From positions 50,336 to 114,335 of the forward strand of contig JAWWPY010000257.1 in assembly GCA_033854735.1 (NCBI GenBank): a stretch of 64,000 nucleotides of DNA, read 5' to 3'. Each line of letters starts with the position of its first letter. Position 1 is the first letter of the stretch. The notes beneath the pieces are model-generated. The model had not been told where the DNA came from and searched no databases. It saw nothing but the letters and a program-made list of their open reading frames with translations. The position numbers and the translations under genes are program-made. Origin of the DNA: JAWWPY01 sp033854735. Its GTDB lineage: Bacteria > Actinomycetota > Actinomycetes > Streptosporangiales > Streptosporangiaceae. Of this stretch, positions 58,256 through 64,000 are shown one piece after another.

Positions 58256-58329
58256 GCTCAGCCAACTGCGGCTCAGCTAACTGCGATCAATGCCGATCGC
58301 GATCGGTGCCGACCGCGATCGGTGCTGAC
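58256..58329. repeat. Two tandem-repeat blocks between convergent ArsA and whiB genes
   Basis: GCTCAGCYAACTGCG repeats at 58256-58270 and 58271-58285. CGCGATCGGTGCYGAC repeats at 58298-58313 and 58314-58329, with a 14-bp palindrome CCGATCGCGATCGG at 58293-58306. The dyads may act as a shared terminator. Confidence 0.75.
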
Positions 58330-58348
58330 CGCGACGGAGACCGAGCGG

Positions 58349-58648
58349 CTAGCTGGCGACCAGTTCGTCGGTGGTCTGCTCGTACTGGTTGCGGGCATGC
58401 TCGAGCAGTTCGCGCCAGGATGAAACGTCTGGCCGACGGCGCAGCAGTGCGCGCCGCTCCCTTTCAGTCATGCCACCCCACACGCCGAACTCGATGCGGT
58501 TGTCGAGGGCGTCGGCGAGGCATTCGGTGCGCACCGTGCAGCCGCGGCAGATCAGCTTGGCCCGGTTCTGCGCCGCGCCCTGGACGAATAGCTCGTCAGG
58601 GTCCGTGCCCTTGCACGCGGCGCGGGCGGTCCAGTCAGCGATCCACAT
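58349..58648 (-). CDS. WhiB-family iron-sulfur regulator (WblA/WhiB4-like)
   Basis: 99 aa. Four cluster cysteines Cys12, Cys34, Cys37, Cys43 (AACKG ... CRGCTVRTEC), the GVWGG turn (55-59) and the basic TERERRALLRRRP that contacts DNA. TDPDELFVQGAAQNRAK and the neighbours (ArsA pair, class A PBP) identify the WblA/WhiB4 orthologue, which controls redox response, antibiotic production and development in relatives. ATG 58648 with GGAGGAG about 9 nt upstream gives the family's usual N-terminus; the longer frame to 58708 is less likely. Confidence 0.9.
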   Translation of the reverse strand: MWIADWTARAACKGTDPDELFVQGAAQNRAKLICRGCTVRTECLADALDNRIEFGVWGGMTERERRALLRRRPDVSSWRELLEHARNQYEQTTDELVAS

Positions 58649-58739
58649 GTGGCCCCACTCCTCCTGATCGTCACGCCCAGTAGGGTCGTCACGCCGGACT
58701 GCGTTCACTTGCGGTCCTCGGCCGGCGGCTGGGCGCCAG

Positions 58740-58780
58740 CCTTGGTTGTCATAGTTGCGAAAAAGTAACTTACGGAAGTC
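58740..58780 (-). promoter_or_regulatory. Probable whiB promoter region
   Basis: A rare AT-rich patch (AAGTTACTTTTTCGCAACTA then TGACAA on the minus strand) lies about 100 nt upstream of whiB, implying a real 5' leader for this regulator, in contrast to its leaderless neighbours. Confidence 0.4.
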
Positions 58781-58895
58781 TTGGCCTCAGCGCCAGACCC
58801 CGTTGGGCCCATTTAAGGAATAGCCCTCATGGGCCATGCCTAGGCCGGCAGGTAGTCACCCTCCAGTGACGACCCTGGCTGTTTGCCACAAGGCG

Positions 58896-58901
58896 TACCC
58901 T
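58896..58901 (+). promoter_or_regulatory. -10 box TACCCT before the PBP gene
   Basis: TACCCT, six bases, then GTG 58908; no ribosome site. This leaderless arrangement decides the start in favour of 58908. Confidence 0.5.
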
Positions 58902-58907
58902 GTGTCC

Positions 58908-61151
58908 GTGCTGACATCAGGTCTCTCCGGCAAGATCGGCGTCGTGGGACGGCTGGCCTTGCTGTCCGCGGCCAGCGGGGTGCTGGTCGCAGCCTTGGTC
59001 ATACCTGCTGTAGGTGTGACCGGCATTGCTGTGCGTAACGAGTCGAACAAGTTCAATGCGCTGTCCACGCCGGAACTTGGCCAGCTGCCCGTTCGGTCCC
59101 AAATCCTCGATGATGCGGGTAATGTCCTCGCATATTACTACCCTCGGGGTATCGACCGGGTGCCGGTGGCCTTTTCGCAGATCGCGCCGGTGATGCGCCA
59201 GGCGACCGTGGCGATCGAGGACTCCCGCTTCTACCAGCACGGAGCGATCGACGTCAAAGGCACGATCCGTGCTTTTGTCAACGACTTCGAGCACAAGCCC
59301 ATCCAGGGCGGCTCCACGCTGGCCCAGCAGTATGTGAAGAACGTGCTGATCCTGTCGGCCGCCAATCCGCAGAAAGAGGCGGCCAGCGCCACCGGGCAGA
59401 CGCTCAGCAGGAAAATCCGCGAGCTGCGTATGGCCGTCGTAGCCGAGCACCAGATGTCCAAGGAAAGCCTGCTCGCCGGGTACCTGAACGTCGCCTACTT
59501 CGGCAATCAGTCCTACGGCATCCAGGTCGCCGCCCAGCACTACTTCAACGTCCCCGCGGCCGAGCTGACCCTGCCCCAGGCCGCGCTGCTGGCCGGGATG
59601 GTGGAAAACCCGGCCCGCTATGACCCGTCGCTGCATGCCGCTCTGTCAGAGCACCGCCGCAACGTCGTGCTGACGCGGATGCTCCAGGTCGGTGACATCA
59701 CCAAGGCCCAGGAGAAGCAGGCCGAGGCCACCCCGGTGAGCCTGCACATCAGCCAGCAGCAGACCGGCTGCACCAGCGATTCGGCCGCGTTGGCCGCGTT
59801 CTACTGTGACTACGTGCTCGCGGTGATGCAGCACGACGCCGCGTTCAGCAAGTCCTGGGACCAGCTGCAGGGCAAGGGCGGCCTGACGATCTACACCACC
59901 CTGGACGGGAAGGACCAGCAGGCCGCGAACAACGCGGTCAACTACATGCTCCCCCCGCCGCCGTCCGCCGATAACCCCGGCGCCGACGCGGCCGCCGAGG
60001 TGCTCATCCAGCCCGGCACCGGCTACGTGCGCGCCATCGCGAACGACCGCCCCTACGGCAACGGCGCGGTCGACTACGCGGTGGACTCCGTGTACAACGG
60101 CGGCGAAGGCGTGCAGACGGGCTCCTCGTCCAAGATCTTCACCCTGCTGACCGCGCTGGAGCAGGGCGTGCCGTTCGGCTACGTTCAGACGGTCCCCGCC
60201 TCCACGACGATATTCGGGTACACCAACTGCGCCGGCGGACCGGCCGGCGGCCCAGGGGGCAGTTATCAGCTGATAAACGACTCGCCGAGCGAGAAGGGCC
60301 CGTACACGCTCTACCTGGCCACCGCCGCGTCGGTCAACATCTACTTCGCCGAGCTGGAGAGGAAGGTCGGCCTGTGCAACGTGGTCAAGACCGCCGCGGC
60401 CCTCGGGGTGCACCGCGCGACCGGCCAGTCCCTGTTCCAGAGCGCCGGGGGTCAGATCCCGGTGGACGACCTGCCGTCGTTCACGCTGGGCGCGGTCAAC
60501 GTCTCACCGATGAGCATGGCCGCGGCGTACGCCACGGTGGCGTCCAGGGGGATCTACTGCCATCCGGTCGCCATCACCAAGATCGTGGAGGGCAGCGGGG
60601 CGCAACTCCCGGTGGAGTCCGCGGGCTGCCATCGCGTCCTTTCCACTGACGTCGCCGATGCGGCCAGCTACGTCCTGCAAAGCGTGCTGACCATCGGGAC
60701 GGCGGGGGGGCTCGGGATCGGCCGCCCGGCCGCGGGCAAGACCGGGACCTCGGACAGTTTCGCCTACGCCGCCTTTGGGGGCTACACGCCCGACCTGACC
60801 GGCTACGTGTCGGTCTTCTATCCGAATGCGCCGAACAAGTACACGATGGCGAGCTATCCGCGGTCGTGCTACCGCGTGCAATGCGACGGCGCCGGCATGT
60901 TCGGCGCCGACGCGCCCGCGCACATCTGGCAGATGACGTTCCTGCACGCGAAGCTGGCCAGTCCGGCGGCCAACTTCGTGTTCCCGACATCGGGCCAACT
61001 GTTCTCCATGGGCAACGGCCAGACCGCCCCCAAGCCCCCCAAGCCGACCCCAAGCCCCAGTGGCGGCCCCGGCGGCGGGGGCGGTAACGGCGGCGGCGGT
61101 AATGGCGGCGGGGGCGGGGGCGGCGGCCCCTCGCCTGCGCCCACCCGATAG
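58908..61151 (+). CDS. Class A penicillin-binding protein (PonA2-like transglycosylase/transpeptidase)
   Basis: 747 aa. Membrane anchor about 14-42. GT51 domain: AIEDSRFYQHGAIDVKGTIR (catalytic Glu104) and GGSTLAQQYVKN. Transpeptidase domain: serine in TGSSSKIFTLL (Ser406, Lys409), SVN triad, and GKTGTSD (Lys611). The tail beyond about 710 is proline- then glycine-rich (GGGGGNGGGGNGGGG). No PASTA domain is present although M. tuberculosis PonA2 has one. Next to whiB and the ArsA pair as in mycobacteria and streptomycetes. Confidence 0.93.
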   Translation: MLTSGLSGKIGVVGRLALLSAASGVLVAALVIPAVGVTGIAVRNESNKFNALSTPELGQLPVRSQILDDAGNVLAYYYPRGIDRVPVAFSQIAPVMRQATVAIEDSRFYQHGAIDVKGTIRAFVNDFEHKPIQGGSTLAQQYVKNVLILSAANPQKEAASATGQTLSRKIRELRMAVVAEHQMSKESLLAGYLNVAYFGNQSYGIQVAAQHYFNVPAAELTLPQAALLAGMVENPARYDPSLHAALSEHRRNVVLTRMLQVGDITKAQEKQAEATPVSLHISQQQTGCTSDSAALAAFYCDYVLAVMQHDAAFSKSWDQLQGKGGLTIYTTLDGKDQQAANNAVNYMLPPPPSADNPGADAAAEVLIQPGTGYVRAIANDRPYGNGAVDYAVDSVYNGGEGVQTGSSSKIFTLLTALEQGVPFGYVQTVPASTTIFGYTNCAGGPAGGPGGSYQLINDSPSEKGPYTLYLATAASVNIYFAELERKVGLCNVVKTAAALGVHRATGQSLFQSAGGQIPVDDLPSFTLGAVNVSPMSMAAAYATVASRGIYCHPVAITKIVEGSGAQLPVESAGCHRVLSTDVADAASYVLQSVLTIGTAGGLGIGRPAAGKTGTSDSFAYAAFGGYTPDLTGYVSVFYPNAPNKYTMASYPRSCYRVQCDGAGMFGADAPAHIWQMTFLHAKLASPAANFVFPTSGQLFSMGNGQTAPKPPKPTPSPSGGPGGGGGNGGGGNGGGGGGGGPSPAPTR

Positions 61152-61301
61152 CACGCGCTGTGACGTCCGGGCCCTGCACGACCGGGCCACCAGCGCGGGA
61201 ACCAGATGGCGGCGCAGGAGAATGGCCCGTATGCCATGGGCTAACTCGCTCATGGCCGAGACGCGGCCGCCGGTCTGGCCGTCCTGCCCGTCAGGAGCTA
61301 C

Positions 61302-61757
61302 CTAGCCGGCCAGCGCACGGCGCACCTCGGCGGCCACCCTGGCTCCGTCCGCTCGGCCGGCCACCTGCGGGGTGACTGCCCGCATCACCTGGCCCATCGC
61401 GGCCATGCCGGCCGCTCCGGTGTCCTTGACGGCGGCCGCGACCAGGGCGGCGAGTTCGTCGTCGCTGAGCTGGGCCGGAAGGTATCCGGCCAGAATCGCC
61501 CCCTCCTGCCGTTCTGCTGCCGCTTGTTCTTCCCGTCCCGCCGCAGCGAACGCCTCGGCGGCCTCCCGGCGCCGCTTGGCCTCCTGCGTGAGCACCTTCA
61601 TGACCTCGTCATCGTTGAGCTCACGGGCCGAGGAGCCAGCCACCTCCTCCTTGGAGACGGAGGTCAGCACCATGCGCAGGGTGCGCGTGCGGACTTCGTC
61701 GCGGGCCTTCATCGAAGCGGTCAGATCTTCGCGGAGCCGGTCCTTCAGGTCAGCCAT
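61302..61757 (-). CDS. GatB/YqeY domain-containing protein
   Basis: 151 aa, all-helical YqeY family: MADLKDRLREDLTASMKARD, RTRTLRMVLTSVSKEEVAG, QEAKRRREAAEAFAAAGREE, ILAGYLPAQLSDDELAALVA and AMGQVMRAVTPQVAGRADGA. Resembles the tRNA-binding tail of GatB; may act on tRNA or in amidotransferase quality control; function unproven. ATG 61757. Confidence 0.9.
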   Translation of the reverse strand: MADLKDRLREDLTASMKARDEVRTRTLRMVLTSVSKEEVAGSSARELNDDEVMKVLTQEAKRRREAAEAFAAAGREEQAAAERQEGAILAGYLPAQLSDDELAALVAAAVKDTGAAGMAAMGQVMRAVTPQVAGRADGARVAAEVRRALAG

Positions 61758-61870
61758 GGCTCCATCCTGCCGTGCCGGGACGCGGCGCGCGCAACGTGGA
61801 CGCCGGCCAGGTGGATGCCATGGCCGCCGGCCACGGTTCGCCTGGCCGGCTGGCATGGCACCATGGATAG

Positions 61871-62794
61871 ATGCGATCACGAGCCCTCCGAGCCATCGGG
61901 GCCGCGGCGGCCGTCGGGGCCGGCACCCTGGCCTACGGTTCCGTCATCGAGCGGAACTGGTTCGCCTTGCGCCGTTTCGAGGTCCCGGTACTGGCCGCCG
62001 GCCTCCCACCGCTGCGCATCCTGCACATCTCCGATATGCACCTGACGCCCAGAAGGCACCTGCTCATGTCCTGGCTCAGGTCCCTGGACGCGCTTGAACC
62101 CGACCTGGTCGTGAACACGGGCGACTCAATCGGCCACCCGCAGGCCGTTGAGCCATTCTTGGAAGCTCTCGGCCCGCTGCTGGACCGGCCCGGTGTCTTC
62201 GTCTACGGCTCGAATGACCTGTACTCGCCGGAGCCCCGGAACCCGGCGCGATACCTGTGGGAGTCCAGCGGACGCGTGCACCGGCACGTCCCCGACATGC
62301 CGTGGCCGGAGCTGGGCGCGGGGATGACCGCCGCCGGCTGGCTGGACGCGAACAACCAGCGCGGGCGGATCAAGGCCGCTGATCTCGATATCGAAGTGGC
62401 TGGCGTGCACGACTCGCACACCGACCGGGACCGCTACGACGACGTCGCTGGGTCCGCCGACCCCGCCGCCGACCTGCGCCTGGGCGTTATGCACTCGCCC
62501 GAGCCCCGGGTGATGGACCGGTTCGTGGCCGACGGCTACAACCTGCTGCTCGCTGGCCACACCCATGGCGGCCAGCTCCGCCTGCCGTTGTACGGCGCGC
62601 TGGTGTCCAATTGCGGCCTCGACCCCCGGCTGGCCCGCGGGCTGCACCGGTACCCAGGTGAGCACCCCGGCGGGGGCTGGCCCGGCACCTGGCTGCACGT
62701 GTCCGCCGGGCTTGGCACATCGCCATGGGCGCCGGTGAGGCTCTGCTGCCGGCCGGAGGCGACCCTTCTCACGCTGGTTCCGCGGATCGGCTAG
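61871..62794 (+). CDS. Metallophosphoesterase (calcineurin-like)
   Basis: 307 aa. A short N-terminal hydrophobic segment (about 7-25), then LRILHISDMHLTPRR (DxH), DLVVNTGDSIGH (GDxx), VYGSNDLYSPEP (GNHD variant GSND), VMHSPEP and LLAGHTHGGQLRLPLYGA (GHxH). It resembles the YkuE/YaeI-type membrane-associated phosphodiesterases. The neighbourhood (class A PBP, YqeY, MPE) matches other actinomycetes. Substrate unknown. Confidence 0.88.
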   Translation: MRSRALRAIGAAAAVGAGTLAYGSVIERNWFALRRFEVPVLAAGLPPLRILHISDMHLTPRRHLLMSWLRSLDALEPDLVVNTGDSIGHPQAVEPFLEALGPLLDRPGVFVYGSNDLYSPEPRNPARYLWESSGRVHRHVPDMPWPELGAGMTAAGWLDANNQRGRIKAADLDIEVAGVHDSHTDRDRYDDVAGSADPAADLRLGVMHSPEPRVMDRFVADGYNLLLAGHTHGGQLRLPLYGALVSNCGLDPRLARGLHRYPGEHPGGGWPGTWLHVSAGLGTSPWAPVRLCCRPEATLLTLVPRIG

Positions 62795-62850
62795 ACTGCC
62801 GGAGGCTCCGGCGGTTGACCCACCGGCGCTCCTGCCGCCCAGGCGGACGG

Positions 62851-62927
62851 CGGGGTGTGGCGCAGCTTGGCAGCGCGCTTCGTTCGGGACGAAGAGGCCG
62901 CCGGTTCAAATCCGGCCACCCCGACCA
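62851..62927 (+). tRNA. tRNA-Pro (anticodon CGG), CCA encoded
   Basis: Acceptor arms CGGGGTG (62851-62857) and CACCCCG (62917-62923) pair fully, followed by A and genomically encoded CCA (62925-62927). Anticodon stem CTTCG/CGAAG surrounds TTCGGGA, giving anticodon CGG (reads CCG). The T arm CCGG-TTCAAAT-CCGG is standard. Confidence 0.95.
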
Positions 62928-63240
62928 CGTAATAGCAGTTAGATGGCGTGATCACCCGATCGGGTGATCACGCCATTGATCATTTGTTGGCCGTTCGTTG
63001 GCGGGACCGGACCCCGCAGCCTGGCACGCGCCGGGCAGGATCGGCAGAGGACGCGACTGTGTAGGGGTGTTGGCAGTCCTGGATTGAACGCTTCCTCTCC
63101 CTGTCGTGGTCTCTTCCGCACCACACGCCAGCAGTCACCAGGCATAACTCCCGCCACTGAAATCTTTTAGTGCGCCAGGACACGGTGCCTGAGCACCTTC
63201 CGGGCCAGTGCAGCAGCCCAGGGATCCCAGGGCGTGATCC
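62928..63240. other. Region downstream of tRNA-Pro without recognisable genes
   Basis: Apart from the 34-bp palindrome, nothing is identifiable. No second copy of the tRNA 3' end, integrase or att-like repeat was found, so integration at this tRNA is not supported within the window. Confidence 0.5.
62943..62976. terminator. Perfect 34-bp palindrome downstream of tRNA-Pro
   Basis: ATGGCGTGATCACCCGA and its exact reverse complement abut with no spacer, 16 nt after the tRNA. A T-rich stretch (TTGATCATTTGTTGG) follows. It is most simply a strong terminator of the tRNA transcript, although a perfect spacerless dyad is also what a dimeric DNA-binding protein would prefer. Confidence 0.65.
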
Positions 63241-63684
63241 TTACCGGGATACGTTGCGGGAGTTGTAGCCCTGCAGGTGCGGCAGCTGCCCGGGCGGCGC
63301 CGGAGCGAACTCGCCAATGTTCCAGGCGATGATCCGGTGCGGGCAGATGCGGAGCGTCTCGTTGCTGAACGCCGCGATGAGCGGCGGGTCAAGGGTCACG
63401 ATCTCAGCGTGTCCGCGGACCTCGATGCCCCGCCCCGTCTGGCCGATGGGATTGGGTGTTCCGGCCTGGTCGTCCACGACGAAGGAGACTCGCGGGTCAG
63501 CCTGGATGTTGCGGAACTTCTGGCTCCTGGCCAGCGCCGGGCCGCCGATGTCGATGGTTCCGGTTCCGTCGTTCAGCCACAAGGCCACGGGGTGGATCTG
63601 CGGCGCTCCATCTGGCCCGATGGTCGCCAGGCGTCCCAGCGGATGCCCGGCCAGGTACGTGTACTCGGCATCAGTAAAGATCAT
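63241..63684 (-). CDS. PPOX-class (pyridoxamine-5'-phosphate-oxidase-like) F420-dependent protein
   Basis: 147 aa split-barrel protein: FTDAEYTYLAGHPLGRLATI, GPDGAPQIHPVALWLND, ARSQKFRNIQADPRVSFVVD, RGIEVRGHAEIV, and the C-terminal ICPHRIIAWNI, a pattern of TIGR03618/FDOR-B F420-binding proteins. Cofactor F420 versus FMN cannot be settled. ATG 63684 is chosen since the domain starts there; an in-frame extension to 63762 lacks conserved residues. Confidence 0.85.
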   Translation of the reverse strand: MIFTDAEYTYLAGHPLGRLATIGPDGAPQIHPVALWLNDGTGTIDIGGPALARSQKFRNIQADPRVSFVVDDQAGTPNPIGQTGRGIEVRGHAEIVTLDPPLIAAFSNETLRICPHRIIAWNIGEFAPAPPGQLPHLQGYNSRNVSR

Positions 63685-63718
63685 GCCGCAAGTCTGCAAC
63701 CTCAACCATGGGTGAGGT

Positions 63719-63876
63719 CTAGTCCATGCGGGAGTGAATGGGCGCGGCACGGTCGCCCGCAACTACGCCCTGGTCAGGACCCGGCTCAGGCGGATGCAGT
63801 ACCGGCCCGGCCTCCTCGACGGCTTCCTCGCCAGCACCGGGCTCGACCTCACACCCTTCTGTAACTCCCAGTGCCG
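63719..63876 (+). pseudogene. Possible gene remnant
   Basis: A short frame with strongly G/C-ending codons reads NYALVRTRLRRMQYRPGLLD then GFLASTGLDLTPF before codon quality collapses. It has no upstream domain or ribosome site, so it may be the 3' stub of a decayed gene. Not identified. Confidence 0.3.
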
Positions 63877-63894
63877 ATCTGCGAGACTGCGTCG

Positions 63895-64000
63895 GTGCTG
63901 ACCCTGCCCGCCACGCCGGCCGCGCTCGTGCTGCGCACAGACTTCTCCGACGATGCCGCATGGGATGCGGTCTGCGCGGCGAGCGTCACGGAGTCGCCCG
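63895..64000 (+). CDS. N-terminus of DUF6924-like protein, cut by window end
   Basis: 35 residues are visible: LTLPATPAALVLRTDFSDDA then AWDAVCAASVTESP. The LVLRTDFSDDAAW start is typical of DUF6924 proteins in actinomycetes (memory-based). GTG 63895 has no ribosome site; GAGACT lies 6 nt upstream, a weak leaderless -10. The gene continues outside the window. Confidence 0.6.
   Translation, partial: MLTLPATPAALVLRTDFSDDAAWDAVCAASVTESP

Noticed and set aside
58256..58329. CRISPR-like array
   Set aside because: Only two copies per unit, directly adjacent with no spacers and no cas genes; simple tandem duplication.
62851..63240. Integrated element attached to tRNA-Pro
   Set aside because: No integrase, no duplicate of the tRNA 3' end and no phage-type genes within the remaining 1 kb.

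Overview
The window is very GC-rich and strongly biased to G/C at third codon positions. GTG and TTG starts are common, and many stop and start codons overlap (ATGA, GTGA). It carries actinobacterial marker genes: a WhiB-family regulator, MprF-like protein, DUF3180, DUF4177, DUF2520 next to panC, and a Crp / RidA / ArsA-pair / WhiB / PonA2 block arranged as in Mycobacterium and Streptomyces. I read it as a chromosomal segment of a filamentous-type actinomycete (Streptosporangiales- or Frankiales-like). The genus cannot be fixed from the sequence alone.

Layout. (1) 1-2.3 kb: 3' half of a c-di-AMP (ydaO-yuaA) riboswitch, the NlpC/P60 hydrolase it should control, and an APH-family kinase. (2) 2.3-6.9 kb: lysS, a GNAT gene, and coaX-panC-DUF2520 (pantothenate/CoA). 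(3) 7.2-10.9 kb: a conserved 476-aa protein of unknown role, a MidA/NDUFAF7-type methyltransferase and a lone NuoD-like protein, probably enzyme and substrate. (4) 11-38 kb: a surface-polysaccharide island. It has about seven glycosyltransferase domains, two flippase-like proteins each fused to another enzyme, a polysaccharide deacetylase fused to a glycosyltransferase, a CapD-like epimerase, PIG-L deacetylase, hexapeptide and CelD-type acyltransferases, an anchored glycoside hydrolase, a beta-helix protein, and a DUF1616/DUF2206 pair. It sits in two leftward operons, one rightward operon between them, and flanking genes. The first genes of the leftward flippase and GT2 operons share a duplicated ~150-bp leader. 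A small GntR regulator with a divergent small protein lies at the right edge. (5) 38.7-48.4 kb, leftward: DUF3180, folK, folB, folP, an aldo/keto reductase, MprF-like, folE, ftsH, hpt, tilS. (6) 48.4-51.6 kb: zinc metalloprotease, dacB (PBP4) and ppa. (7) 51.6-61.2 kb: crp, MBL hydrolase, NUDIX, RidA, DUF4177, slipin, two ArsA-type ATPases, whiB (WblA/WhiB4-like) and a class A PBP. (8) 61.3-64 kb: YqeY-like protein, metallophosphoesterase, tRNA-Pro(CGG) followed by a perfect 34-bp palindrome, an F420/FMN PPOX-type protein and the start of a DUF6924-like gene.

The fol operon and the DUF2520-panC-coaX-lysS genes are usually close neighbours in actinomycetes. Here they run in the same direction but are separated by about 32 kb, so the polysaccharide island looks like an insertion (or expansion) inside a conserved housekeeping cluster. 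Many genes without a Shine-Dalgarno sequence have a TANNNT box 6-7 nt before the start codon, which points to widespread leaderless transcription. No CRISPR array, insertion sequence, integrase or complete prophage was seen.
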